This document shows, one piece after another, positions 8,985 to 17,371 of a DNA stretch of 48,136 bases. The stretch is from Gemmatimonadales bacterium. Its GTDB lineage: Bacteria > Gemmatimonadota > Gemmatimonadetes > Gemmatimonadales > JACORV01. The notes beneath the pieces were generated by a model. The model worked only from the letters and a program-made list of their open reading frames with translations, was not told the origin of the DNA and made no database searches. Every line of letters starts with the position of its first letter. Positions within the stretch are counted from its first letter, which is position 1. Both the position numbers and the translations under genes were made by a program. The stretch covers positions 1-48,136 of the forward strand of contig JAUYOW010000010.1 of assembly GCA_030697825.1 (NCBI GenBank). Reading direction: 5' to 3'.

Positions 8985-9785
8985 GTGAACCGAGGTAGCA
9001 AAGCAATGACGGCCATCCTTGGTTCTGCGATCCTTTTTGCCGCATCCGTGGCCACTGCCATTGTCTTCCTATGGCTCCGTGATTGGTTCGGGGCGGGAGA
9101 CCTTACAGCCTTCATGTTCTGGACAGCCCCAGCGGCTGCTATTGTCATTCCCGCCTCGCTGCTTCTGCGTCGCGTTTCGTTACAATGGTCATCGTATACA
9201 GTCCTTGGTCTGGCCGCACTCGTAGCCCTTCTTCTGGGATGGACATGGACCGCGATCGTAGCGGCCGTCCTCGGTCCATGGATCGGGGCATTCAGCGTGC
9301 CGGTGCTCTACTGCTGGACCGTGGGTTTTCTCGTCGCGCTCGTTGGAGTTGTTGTTTTCTGGCGCAAAGGCACGTGGCCGACAGGAGCATTCATTACCAT
9401 AGCTGTCGCTTTCGCTCTCTTCTTCATGCTGCGGTCGCTGTCCACCCCACCACCCGACCTCATCGTGTATCTCAAGGCTGGTGCCACCCAGTCCGAAGTG
9501 GATGAAGTCTGGAACGGTGTACTTTCGCGCGCTGATTCGTCAGGTGTCGGCTACTGGCATCTCGATGGAATCCAGTCTCTTTCACGAGCTGACGGCGTGG
9601 AGGGTCCTGGCATTCGAATCGGGTTTCGGGCCCGGCTCTCCCGAGCCCGACGCTCTGAGATTCGTGGGGTCGCGCTTTCTGGTCCGAATGTTCGAAACGT
9701 CGTTGACGCACCCGCCCTCGGAGCCGGACAGATGCGAGCGAACTTTAGACTCCAACACGGTGCAGGGTCGGCGACACCACCATAG
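8985..9785 (+). CDS. polytopic membrane protein of unknown function, C terminus probably altered by IS remnant
   Basis: Start at GTG 8985, chosen because AGGAGG lies 7 nt upstream; the ATG at 9006 is an alternative. The 266-residue product has about six hydrophobic segments in its first 170 residues. A soluble domain follows that begins PPPDLIVYLKAGATQSEVDEV, resembling the extracytoplasmic domain of FtsX-like permeases. The last few codons run into the IS110 remnant starting near 9770, so the natural C terminus may have been lost. No clear family. Confidence 0.65.
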   Translation: MNRGSKAMTAILGSAILFAASVATAIVFLWLRDWFGAGDLTAFMFWTAPAAAIVIPASLLLRRVSLQWSSYTVLGLAALVALLLGWTWTAIVAAVLGPWIGAFSVPVLYCWTVGFLVALVGVVVFWRKGTWPTGAFITIAVAFALFFMLRSLSTPPPDLIVYLKAGATQSEVDEVWNGVLSRADSSGVGYWHLDGIQSLSRADGVEGPGIRIGFRARLSRARRSEIRGVALSGPNVRNVVDAPALGAGQMRANFRLQHGAGSATPP

Positions 9786-10140
9786 GACATCGCGTGCGTG
9801 ACCAGCAGGTAGCGCATCCGCACATTCCCGGTCTTGCTGATCCGCCCCCGGTGCTGCCGCTCGCCGGAGCTGTACTCCTGCGGCGTCAGGCCGAGGTACG
9901 CTTCGACCTGGTGCTCGCTCTTGAACCGCGTCACGACGTCCAGGGTGGCCACGAACGCCACCGCCGTCACCGGCCCGATGCCCGGCGCGGTGCACAGCTG
10001 GGTCACGACCGGATCGCCGGCGACCACGGAGGCCAAGCGCGCGTCGGCGGCAACGATCTCGCCGTTGAGCGGCCCCAGGAGGACGCGCAGCGGCGCCACC
10101 TCGGCGTCCAGGAGGGCCGGCAACGGCAGCGCCGGCCCTG
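9770..10140 (-). pseudogene. IS110-family transposase remnant (C-terminal domain)
   Basis: The minus-strand translation carries the IS116/IS110/IS902 C-terminal signature: CTAPGIGPVTAVAFVATL, EAYLGLTPQEYSSGERQHRG and RISKTGNVRMRYLLV. The N-terminal DEDD catalytic domain is absent, a stop interrupts the frame upstream near 10140, and the sequence ends at the neighbouring membrane protein gene. A dead fragment. It fills most of the gap 9786-10293. Confidence 0.85.
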
Positions 10141-10293
10141 TCCGTTATGCCGCCAGCGGCACAACATGGTCACTGGTCGGGTCTTCCGCTCCCTCGTTTC
10201 AGACCGTAACATTGTCGCGTCACGCACGCCGCCGCCGTGGGGTTCTCCCGGGGCGTGGTGTTTGGCACCCCACCTCGACGTGGCGGAGGCGCT

Positions 10294-10656
10294 ATGAGCA
10301 AGCTCTTCTTTCTGGTCTGGCTCGCGGTAATCGTCGTTGTCATCGCCGGCGTCTGGAAGACCTTCGAGAAAGCGGGCAAGCCTGGATGGGCGTGCCTGGT
10401 CCCCATCTATAACGCGTGGGTCGTACTCGCGATCGCCGGCAAGCCCGGCTGGTGGCTGCTCCTCCTGCTCATCCCGGTCGTGAACCTCATCGTGGGGATT
10501 CTGGTGTCGATCGCGGTGGCAGAGCGGTTCGGGAAGGGGACGGGCTTCGGCGTTGGCTTGGCGCTCCTTGGATTCATCTTCTTTCCGATCCTTGGCTTCG
10601 GCGACGCCCAATACCGTGCCTCAAGCTCAACCGGGCCGACCGCCACGCCTGGCTAG
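10294..10656 (+). CDS. DUF5684-like small membrane protein
   Basis: A 120-residue protein from ATG 10294, with CGGAGG 4 nt upstream. It has an N-terminal helix, a GKPGW...PIYNAWVVL segment, a second GKPGWWLLLLLIPVVNLIV helix pair, and a C-terminal helix with FGKGTGFGVGLALLGFIFFPILGFG. The repeated GKPGW/PIYN pattern is what I associate with DUF5684 proteins, sometimes seen beside signal peptidases. Function unknown. Confidence 0.75.
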   Translation: MSKLFFLVWLAVIVVVIAGVWKTFEKAGKPGWACLVPIYNAWVVLAIAGKPGWWLLLLLIPVVNLIVGILVSIAVAERFGKGTGFGVGLALLGFIFFPILGFGDAQYRASSSTGPTATPG

Positions 10657-10816
10657 AGGCGGACCGCGCTGGCCACTGGCGGTCAAGGGCATGAAGCTGC
10701 CGGCGCGGCCAACCGGCGGTGCTCCGACTTGATCATGGTTTGGCCGCGCCGCAGCTTGACCCCCGCAAAGGGGAGTCAGTCCGGCCTGGGCGCGGACGCC
10801 GCTCGCGCCGCGAGAA

Positions 10817-10838
10817 GTTCGCATAGTGTTCGCATAGT
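10817..10838. repeat. perfect 11-bp tandem duplication
   Basis: GTTCGCATAGT occurs twice in direct succession (10817-10827, 10828-10838), followed by a partial third copy. It lies between the DUF5684-like gene and the tRNA-Pro terminator, in a 242-nt gap with no gene. Confidence 0.8.
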
Positions 10839-10852
10839 TCGCCGAGGGATAG

Positions 10853-10888
10853 GAAAGCCCGCCGCACGCAAATGCGCGGCGGGCTTTC
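10853..10888 (-). terminator. intrinsic terminator downstream of tRNA-Pro
   Basis: A 13-bp perfect stem, GAAAGCCCGCCGC (10853-10865) and GCGGCGGGCTTTC (10876-10888), with a 10-nt loop. It begins 10 nt past the tRNA 3' end on the minus strand. The stem carries its own A-run/T-run, so it may work in both directions, also ending the plus-strand gene at 10656. Confidence 0.8.
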
Positions 10889-10898
10889 GCTTACAGAG

Positions 10899-10972
10899 TC
10901 GGGGCGACGGGATTCGAACCCGCGACCTCCTGGTCCCAAACCAGGCGCGCTACCGGACTGCGCCACGCCCCG
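10899..10972 (-). tRNA. tRNA-Pro (anticodon TGG)
   Basis: A 74-nt cloverleaf. The acceptor stem CGGGGCG pairs with CGCCCCG, discriminator A, the anticodon loop is TTTGGGA (anticodon TGG), and the T arm carries GGTTCGAATCC. No encoded CCA. Short GTTGCAG-type repeats at 10984-11006 separate it from rdgB upstream. Confidence 0.95.
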
Positions 10973-11025
10973 GACTCGCCAAGAGTTGCAGCGTTGCAGA
11001 GTTGCAGCGGTTACAAGTATACAGG

Positions 11026-11661
11026 TTACAGGGGCCTGGCGACCAGCGCCGCCGCTACCTGCCTGAAGGCCTCTCCCCGGTGACTGACGGCGTGCTTCTC
11101 CTCGGCGGCGGCCTCGCCGAACGACTTGCCGAGCCCCTCGTGAAAGAACAACGGGTCGTAGCCGAACCCGCCGGTGCCCTTCGGCTCGTCGAGGACGCGT
11201 CCCCAGCAGCGGCCGGCGAACGATTCCGGCACCGCGTTCGGGCGCCGGATTAACACCGCCACGCAGACGTACGAAGCGCGGCGGCGCGAGGCGTCCGCGC
11301 CCAGGAGACGCCGCAGGAGTTCTCCATTGTTCGCCTGGTCCAGCTCCTTCCCCGCCAACGATCCCGCATTCGGCGCGAAGCGCTTGGACTTCACTCCCGG
11401 CGCTCCGAGGAGCGAGAGCACCTCGAGACCCGAATCGTCGGCGACGGTGGGCAGCCCGGTGAGCTTGGCGAAGTACTCGGCCTTGGCGCGCGCGTTGGAG
11501 AGGAACGAGTCGAACTCCTCGATCGCCTCCTCCTTCGAGCTCCACGCGACGCGCGCCCCATCGAGCGACAGCAGTTCCACGCCGGCGCCGGCTGACTTGA
11601 GTACTTCGCCGATCTCGCGGGCCTTGTCAGCGCTGCGGGTAGCGAGGAGGAGCTGGTTCAC
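11026..11661 (-). CDS. rdgB: XTP/dITP diphosphatase (non-canonical purine NTP pyrophosphatase)
   Basis: A 211-residue cytoplasmic HAM1/RdgB-family enzyme that hydrolyses XTP and dITP to the monophosphate, keeping deaminated purines out of DNA and RNA. Motifs: [13 protein letters not shown] (substrate loop, residues 5-17), ADDSGLEV (catalytic/Mg), [10 protein letters not shown] and SHRGEAF near the C terminus. Length is normal. It starts with GTG overlapping the stop of rph (GTGA), so the two are translationally coupled, the common bacterial rph-rdgB arrangement. Last gene of the long minus-strand run. Confidence 0.95.
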   Translation of the reverse strand: MNQLLLATRSADKAREIGEVLKSAGAGVELLSLDGARVAWSSKEEAIEEFDSFLSNARAKAEYFAKLTGLPTVADDSGLEVLSLLGAPGVKSKRFAPNAGSLAGKELDQANNGELLRRLLGADASRRRASYVCVAVLIRRPNAVPESFAGRCWGRVLDEPKGTGGFGYDPLFFHEGLGKSFGEAAAEEKHAVSHRGEAFRQVAAALVARPL

Positions 11662-12368
11662 CGGCCCAGAGCGGCGCGCTGCATGGCGAATAGGCGCGCA
11701 GCGCCGGCCATCGCGAGATCGAGCAGTTGATCGAGGTCGGTGCGGCTGAACGTCCCGTTCTCGCCGGTGCCCTGCACTTCCACGAACGCGTCGGGCTCAG
11801 CGACGACCACGTTGGCGTCCACTTCCGCGACGCGGTCCTCCGCATAAGGCAGGTCGAGTCGCGGCTCGCCCTCGACGATTCCGACGCTCACGGCGGCGAC
11901 CAGCCGCGCGAACGGGTCTGCCACGCCGGCGGTGCGGGAGAGCCAGGCGCACGCGTCCGCGAGCGCGACGGCGGCGCCGGTGACGGCCGCGGTGCGGGTG
12001 CCGCCGTCGGCCTGGAGGACGTCGCAATCCACGCGGATCGTGTGCTCTCCGAAGTCGAAGCCGGTGAGCGACGCGCGCAGGCTCCGGCCGATCAGGCGCT
12101 GGATCTCGTGAGTCCGGCCGCCCGCTCCCTGCCGTTCGCGTGAGGTCCGCTGAAGAGTGGCACGCGGAAGCATGGCGTATTCGGCGGTGACCCAGCCCTT
12201 GCCGCTGCCCCTGCGCCACCCCGGCACCCCGGCCTCCACCGACGCGGTGCACAACACCAGCGTCCCGCCCATGCGCACCAGGCAGGAGCCTTCCGCGTAG
12301 GGGTTGGCGCCGCGCTCCAACGTCACCGGCCGTAGCTCGGCCGCGCCGCGTCCATCAGGTCTCGCCAC
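11658..12368 (-). CDS. rph: ribonuclease PH
   Basis: A 236-residue phosphorolytic 3'-5' exoribonuclease that trims tRNA 3' ends. Typical features: RPDGR at the start, [33 protein letters not shown], the phosphate-site [11 protein letters not shown] and [13 protein letters not shown]. Starts with GTG inside the last codons of rfaE2 (14-bp overlap). Coupled downstream to rdgB. Length is near the family norm. Confidence 0.95.
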   Translation of the reverse strand: MARPDGRGAAELRPVTLERGANPYAEGSCLVRMGGTLVLCTASVEAGVPGWRRGSGKGWVTAEYAMLPRATLQRTSRERQGAGGRTHEIQRLIGRSLRASLTGFDFGEHTIRVDCDVLQADGGTRTAAVTGAAVALADACAWLSRTAGVADPFARLVAAVSVGIVEGEPRLDLPYAEDRVAEVDANVVVAEPDAFVEVQGTGENGTFSRTDLDQLLDLAMAGAARLFAMQRAALGR

Positions 12369-12858
12369 GTTTCGCCTTCGCGATGAAGTTGGTGGTGGAA
12401 TAACCTTCCTCGAGCGGGATGCGCACCACCCGCCCGCCCCTCGCCGTCACGAGGTCCGCGCCCACGATCGCCTCGGGCGCGTAGTCCGCACCCTTCACCA
12501 GCACATCCGGTTCCAGCGCCGCGATCAGCTCGTGCGGGGTGTCCGCGTCGAACAGCACTACCGCGTCCACGCTTTCCAGCCCGGCGAGCACGAACGCGCG
12601 ATCACGCTCGCGGTTGATGGGCCGGTCCGGCGCCTTGCCGAGCCGCCGCACCGAGGCATCGGTGTTGACGCCGACCACCAGCGCGTCGCCCTCGGCGCGG
12701 GCGGCCGCCAGCAGCGCGACGTGCCCCCGGTGCAGCACGTCGAACACGCCGTTGGTGAAGACGACCGATCCGGCAACGCCGCGACGCCAGCGTGCCAGTG
12801 CCTCGCGACCCATGATCTTGCGGTCGGGGGTGGAGCGCGCGCCGCCGCTCGAAGACAC
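12355..12858 (-). CDS. rfaE2: D-glycero-beta-D-manno-heptose 1-phosphate adenylyltransferase
   Basis: A 167-residue nucleotidyltransferase of the cytidylyltransferase fold, with the signature [14 protein letters not shown] (HxGH-type) around residues 34-47. It adenylates heptose-1-phosphate in the ADP-heptose pathway for the LPS inner core. It corresponds to the C-terminal half of the E. coli bifunctional HldE; the kinase half is not in the window. Starts with GTG sharing one base with the stop of the upstream gene (TAGTG). Confidence 0.92.
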   Translation of the reverse strand: MSSSGGARSTPDRKIMGREALARWRRGVAGSVVFTNGVFDVLHRGHVALLAAARAEGDALVVGVNTDASVRRLGKAPDRPINRERDRAFVLAGLESVDAVVLFDADTPHELIAALEPDVLVKGADYAPEAIVGADLVTARGGRVVRIPLEEGYSTTNFIAKAKRGET

Positions 12859-13244
12859 TAGAAGAGCGGGGCGCGCGCGCCGGGCGTGAAGTGGAAGCGG
12901 AAGACCTTAACGTAACCGGGAAGCTGGATGACGACCGAGTCGTCGTACGAGGCGCTGATGACGATCTCAATCGGGAACACGGTCGAGCGGCGGATGTCCC
13001 ACTGCCTCCGCCCCAGCGGCAGGCCGAGGCTGTCCGACTTCGCTACGAGCCGGCGGCGGATCTCGTCGTTGCTGAGCGTGGTGGCGTACAAGGCCTCGGT
13101 CTTCACCTCGTCCAGGATCTGGTAGTAGCGGAACTGTACTTCGAAGTACTGGACGCCGTGATAGGCCGCGAACGCGAGAACGAGGAGCACGAGCAGGCAC
13201 CCCAGCCGCGCCTTCCCGGCCTCGCTACGCCAGCGCTTCACCAT
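12858..13244 (-). CDS. small single-pass membrane protein, DUF4845-like
   Basis: A 128-residue protein from ATG 13244. One N-terminal membrane helix (residues about 14-30, LGCLLVLLVLAFAAYHGVQY) is followed by a small soluble domain with EIRRRLVAKSDSLGLPL and a YDDSVVIQLPGY strand. The layout resembles DUF4845 proteins, with no known activity. It overlaps the end of the LptE-like gene by 7 bp and the start of rfaE2 by one base, so it is embedded in an envelope operon. Confidence 0.75.
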   Translation of the reverse strand: MVKRWRSEAGKARLGCLLVLLVLAFAAYHGVQYFEVQFRYYQILDEVKTEALYATTLSNDEIRRRLVAKSDSLGLPLGRRQWDIRRSTVFPIEIVISASYDDSVVIQLPGYVKVFRFHFTPGARAPLF

Positions 13245-13777
13245 TGCGACTGCGCTCCTTCCACGACGTCTGCCACCAGCTTGGCCAGCGCGGTGCGCCG
13301 GCCCTCGATTTCCCGCGGCGGCTGGTACTCGCCGTCCACCGACAGCCCATTGCGCTGCCAGAGCGCGCGCCCCAGACGCTGGTCGAATATCTCCACGTTG
13401 ACGGTGATCTGCACCCGGCGACTGGTCACTTCGACGCGACGCCCTGGCCGACCGACCGCCTGCTCTGACTGATAAGACAGGGGAATGTCGGGATCGTAGC
13501 GCACGATCTCGCCGCGGACGACGGCGTCTGCGCCGGCCTCCGGCGCCGCACGGAGCCCGAGCCGCCGCTCGACCGCGTCGCGGATCGCCTGGAATACCTC
13601 CTGGGTGAGTGCGGGCTCGCCGGTGCGGTTGTCGAACGGCAGCACCGCCACCGTCCGGATGTGCCCGGGGAGGCCGCCGCCCCGGAACCCGTACACGCAC
13701 CCCGCCGTGAGGCCGGCGAGGGCCACGGCCGCGAGGCTACGAGCGAAGACGCCAGACTTCACTTGGGAACGCCTCAC
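13238..13777 (-). CDS. lptE: LptE-like LPS-assembly lipoprotein
   Basis: A 179-residue protein with a lipoprotein signal ending in LTAGC (Cys27), then YGFRGGGLPGHIRTVAVLPFDNRTGEPAL, the start of the LptE-family fold found in many non-proteobacterial diderms, and a C-terminal helix. It would form the plug of the LptD translocon in the outer membrane. No lptD is in the window. Start GTG 13777 overlaps the upstream gene by 41 bp; GTG 13762, with a GAGG 9 nt before it, is an alternative. Confidence 0.8.
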   Translation of the reverse strand: MRRSQVKSGVFARSLAAVALAGLTAGCVYGFRGGGLPGHIRTVAVLPFDNRTGEPALTQEVFQAIRDAVERRLGLRAAPEAGADAVVRGEIVRYDPDIPLSYQSEQAVGRPGRRVEVTSRRVQITVNVEIFDQRLGRALWQRNGLSVDGEYQPPREIEGRRTALAKLVADVVEGAQSQW

Positions 13778-14444
13778 TCGGCTGCCGGCTAGCGATGTCC
13801 ACCTCGAACCGGGCCCGCCGTTCGTAGTCGGTGACCTGGGCGCGAAGTACGGCGCCGTCCGAGCCCCGGAAAAGGCGAAGCCGCCCCACCGGCCTACCTG
13901 ACCGCTCCCGCGTCACGCTGACCAGCGTGTCGCCGCGCATCTCGAACGTCGTGCTTCGGCCGGCGTCGTCGGCCACGCGCCAGAACCTCCGCGCGCCGTC
14001 CTCGAGCAACTCGAAACCATTGCCGCCCTCCGGCGTGCGAATCACGCCGAGCGCGGCCCAGAGCGCGAACCGGTCCGGCAGGAGCTGGCCGACCATTTCC
14101 TCGGGTTCGGCCCGCACCGAGTCGCCGGCCACGATGAGCGTTCCGCGCGCCACGCCCAACCGGATCGCGACATCCACGCGCACCGAGTCCGGAGGCGCCA
14201 CCCGCACCGCGCCGGAGCCCGACACCGAGATCCTCCCGTCATCCGAGCGCCAGCGGATTCGAAGCAACTCGCGCCGGCCGGGCGCCGTTCGCGCCGCGGC
14301 GGCCTCGAACGCCTCGCGCGAGGCCGGAGCAAAGGCGCCGGCGGGCGTGGCCATCCGCGGCGCGCGACAGCCGCACGCGAGCCCAGCCGTCACGGCGGCA
14401 AGATAGAAATGGCGCCAAGGCGAAGCAAGGAAAAAGGGGCTCAT
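13737..14444 (-). CDS. DUF4292/LolB-like outer-membrane lipoprotein
   Basis: A 235-residue protein from ATG 14444 (a GTG at 14459 is also possible). The signal peptide ends in GLACGC, a lipobox. The mature part is beta-rich: RELLRIRWRSDDGRISVSGSGAVRV, SVRVDVAIRLGVARGTLIVAGDSV, then FALWAALGV. This is the half-barrel pattern of DUF4292 and LolA/LolB-like lipid-carrying proteins. It lies between the beta-barrel gene and lptE, which supports an envelope role. Exact partner unknown. Confidence 0.75.
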   Translation of the reverse strand: MSPFFLASPWRHFYLAAVTAGLACGCRAPRMATPAGAFAPASREAFEAAAARTAPGRRELLRIRWRSDDGRISVSGSGAVRVAPPDSVRVDVAIRLGVARGTLIVAGDSVRAEPEEMVGQLLPDRFALWAALGVIRTPEGGNGFELLEDGARRFWRVADDAGRSTTFEMRGDTLVSVTRERSGRPVGRLRLFRGSDGAVLRAQVTDYERRARFEVDIASRQPSEAFPSEVWRLRS

Positions 14445-14460
14445 GATGCGCGAGCGCACG

Positions 14461-17370
14461 CTAGTAGTTGAACCCGAACCAGAAGTCCGCGAATCGCCGC
14501 CCTTGGTAGTTGGCTGGAAGGCTGTAAGGCACCCTGTCCCCGGCCCCGTATCGCCAACCGAGGTCGAGGCGCAGGACGAGCGGCGAGACGAAGCTCATCC
14601 GCAGCCCGAGGCCGTACGCGCCGAGGTACCCCCGGCTGGTGGAACGCGCGGACCACGCGCGACCTACGTCGCCGAAGAACGCGCCCTGGACGCCGGGGAA
14701 CCGGAACTCGCCGAATGGGAAACCGATCGAGAGGTAATCCGTGATCGGGAACCTCCACTCTAGGTTGGCCATGACGGCGCGCGTGCCGGACACGTACGCG
14801 TACCGCGGGTAGCCGCGCAGGGCGTAGGAGCCGCCGATGCTGATCCGCCGCGGCCGAGCGCCGCCGGCGTAGTACCCGAAGCCGCGGAACGCCAAGGCGC
14901 TCCGGAGCCCGGTCCGCAGGTAGCGCCGCACGTCGGCCGAGATGACGTAGCTGTCGAACCGGCCGTTCTCGAGATCGGTGACCACGCCGCCGGTGAGGTT
15001 GGTCCGTCCGCCGTCGATGGGTCCGGTGGAGAGCCAGAGCGAATTGTCCTGCACCAGGGTGAGGAAGTTCGACGTCAGCACGCCGCGGCGGCGCGGCGCC
15101 CCCACGCTGAGGTCGTCCTCCACGATCCCGAAGTCGGTCCGGTCCGAGTGCTCCACCCGCAGCTGGCCCTCCAGGCGGGTGAAGCGGGAGAACGGATACC
15201 GCAGCTCGACGAAGCCGCCCACGGCCGTCTCCCGGAAGATCTGGTCGAAGTCTCCCTCGTAGAAGACGCCTCTCACCCGGAAGGCGCCGAAGCCCCAGTT
15301 GAGGCGCCGCGTCTGATTGAGGTAGAGCACGGTGCCGTTGAAGTTGCTCACCAGGTCGCCCAGGCTGTTCCCCTGCTGGAACGACACCACGCTGAGGAAG
15401 ACGAGGTGATCGCCCAGCATGTCTGACAGCAGGAAGGTCGCGCCCTGCGCCGCCCCGACGCCCGGCACCAGCAACGCGTCCCCCGCGGCGAAGTCGAGGG
15501 AGTAGCGTTGGTCGTAGCGGGCCGCGTCGGCTCTCGCGTAGCGAGGGTCGTCCAGCTCGGCCCAGCGCCAGGCAGCCGGCTCCCTTTCCGCCGCGAGCCT
15601 CACGACGTCCCGGGGCAGCGAGTCCGCGACCGGCGTCCCCATCCCACCCACCGGGTCCGCAGGCGCCGAATCCGGCGGCGGACTGAAGCTGTAGATGTTG
15701 AACGAGAGGTTCTCGAACGCACCGAAGACGTAGCGCCCGACCGACGGCACCCACACCGCGTCGAACGTGCCGCCGGGGACCGAGGTCTCCCGCCGTCCGG
15801 TCCCGGCCGAGTCCACCACGTAGACATCGAACGTCCCACGCCGGTCCGAGGTGAACGTGATGCGCTCACCGGTGCTGTCGGCGCTCCACCGCGGGCCCTC
15901 GTCCCGCCAGGCCCCGTAGGTGAGATAGCGGACGCCGCGGGTACCGCGGTCCAGCACGAAGAGGTTGAGAGCGCCCTCCGGGCCGAAGGCCGTGCGGTCC
16001 GACGAGAAGACGACGCGCCGGCCGTCCGGCGCGAACGACGGGTCCAAGTCCTGGTACCGGTCGGAGGTGAGGCGCTCGAGCGTGCCGCCCGGCAGGCGGA
16101 GGACGTACAGGTCCGAGTAGCCGGAAATGGACAGGCCGGAGAAGACCACTTCGCTGCCGTCCGGCGACCACGACGGCGACAGGATCGAGACCAGCTCGGG
16201 GAACTGATAGCGGCCCACTACCCGGCTGGTCTGGATGTTCCAGAAGAACAGGGCGTCGCGCTCGAGGTACTTGCTCGCGAACACGACCACGCCTTCCGGG
16301 GAGACGTCCATTCGCGAGTCGAACGGATGGAACGACTCGAACTCCGCGCTTCGCTCACCCTTGACCACGGTGCGCGACCGCCCGCCGCGGAGCGGCGCGG
16401 AGTAGACGTTGGTGTACCCCGACTTCGGCGAGAGGTAGAGGACCTGTGGCTCGGAATCGCCCGGCGCGGTCCATACCACCGGCTTCACGGCCAGTGACGC
16501 GACGCGATGCGCGGCGATCTCCAGCGGCCGCTGCTCGGTGACCAGCGGGTAGTAGCGGCGCCGCATCTCGTACTGCCACTCGGCGGTCAGCTGGGCGAGG
16601 CTCCTCCCGAAGACCCCCCGGGCCAGCGCGTCGAAGTCGTCGTATTTCCAGATGTCGTCGTAGGCCTGCACCAGTCGCCACTCGCCATAGCGCTCCGCCA
16701 GGAACCGGATGAGCGTGCCGCCCAGCGGGTAGACGATCCCGCCGTATGCGAAGGTGAGCTGTTCGAGCGTGGGCAGCCGCCCGGAGACGGTGATGTCCCT
16801 TAGGATCATCTCGTCGCGCGTGTCCTCCCCGCCCGACCAGTACTCAGCGAGTCCTTCCTGCCACCAGAGCGGGAGCTGCTGGCGCCGCTGGCGCGGATAG
16901 AGGCTGAACTGCAGGGTCAGCTTCGACAGCTGGAAGACGTGGACCAGCTCGTGGCGAATGGTGTGCCGGAACTCGGCGTAGTTGCCGCGGAACGGGAGCG
17001 TCACCCGGCGCTTGAGGAAGTCGGTCACGCCCAGCAGGCCCTCGGGCGGGACGAACGGGAGGACGTTCGTCTGCTCGAAGTCCGAGTGGGAGGCGTAGAC
17101 GATGAGCGGGATCCGCGTCGTCACGCTGTGGCGGAAACGGACCTCGAGCTCCCGGTACGACTGCTCGGCGTACGCGAGCGCGACCCGGGCCAGCTCCTCC
17201 TCTTCCGGATAGAAGTGGAGGTCCACGTGCTCGCCGCGCAGCACGCGCCACTGGAACTGGCGGTACTGGATCTTGTTGGGACCGAAGACCCCGAACTGGG
17301 CGCGCGCCGGCGCCGGCAGGAACAGCAAGACTGCCGCGAGGGCGAGGAGGGTCAACGAGGTTCGTGGCAT
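14461..17370 (-). CDS. peptidase-MA metalloprotease / PD40 beta-propeller / outer-membrane beta-barrel fusion
   Basis: A 969-residue exported protein with three parts. (1) Signal peptide (1-24) and a gluzincin domain with HELVH at 140-144 and EGLAEY at 172-177, the full zinc-site set. (2) About residues 310-600: TolB-like PD40 repeats (SWSPDGSEVVFSG, SFAPDGRRVVFSSD, RWSADSTGERITFTSD). (3) About 660-969: an Omp85/BamA-type surface-antigen barrel ending in an aromatic residue (FWFGFNY), with GGSYALRGYPRY near the usual VRGF site. It starts 2 nt after the HEAT-cyclophilin gene. Predicted location: outer membrane with protease and propeller in the periplasm. Function inferred, not known. Confidence 0.88.
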   Translation of the reverse strand: MPRTSLTLLALAAVLLFLPAPARAQFGVFGPNKIQYRQFQWRVLRGEHVDLHFYPEEEELARVALAYAEQSYRELEVRFRHSVTTRIPLIVYASHSDFEQTNVLPFVPPEGLLGVTDFLKRRVTLPFRGNYAEFRHTIRHELVHVFQLSKLTLQFSLYPRQRRQQLPLWWQEGLAEYWSGGEDTRDEMILRDITVSGRLPTLEQLTFAYGGIVYPLGGTLIRFLAERYGEWRLVQAYDDIWKYDDFDALARGVFGRSLAQLTAEWQYEMRRRYYPLVTEQRPLEIAAHRVASLAVKPVVWTAPGDSEPQVLYLSPKSGYTNVYSAPLRGGRSRTVVKGERSAEFESFHPFDSRMDVSPEGVVVFASKYLERDALFFWNIQTSRVVGRYQFPELVSILSPSWSPDGSEVVFSGLSISGYSDLYVLRLPGGTLERLTSDRYQDLDPSFAPDGRRVVFSSDRTAFGPEGALNLFVLDRGTRGVRYLTYGAWRDEGPRWSADSTGERITFTSDRRGTFDVYVVDSAGTGRRETSVPGGTFDAVWVPSVGRYVFGAFENLSFNIYSFSPPPDSAPADPVGGMGTPVADSLPRDVVRLAAEREPAAWRWAELDDPRYARADAARYDQRYSLDFAAGDALLVPGVGAAQGATFLLSDMLGDHLVFLSVVSFQQGNSLGDLVSNFNGTVLYLNQTRRLNWGFGAFRVRGVFYEGDFDQIFRETAVGGFVELRYPFSRFTRLEGQLRVEHSDRTDFGIVEDDLSVGAPRRRGVLTSNFLTLVQDNSLWLSTGPIDGGRTNLTGGVVTDLENGRFDSYVISADVRRYLRTGLRSALAFRGFGYYAGGARPRRISIGGSYALRGYPRYAYVSGTRAVMANLEWRFPITDYLSIGFPFGEFRFPGVQGAFFGDVGRAWSARSTSRGYLGAYGLGLRMSFVSPLVLRLDLGWRYGAGDRVPYSLPANYQGRRFADFWFGFNY

Positions 17371-17371
17371 G

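Noticed and set aside
10984-11006. CRISPR-like repeats near tRNA-Pro
   Set aside because: Only very short GTTGCAG tandem copies with no spacers and no cas genes.
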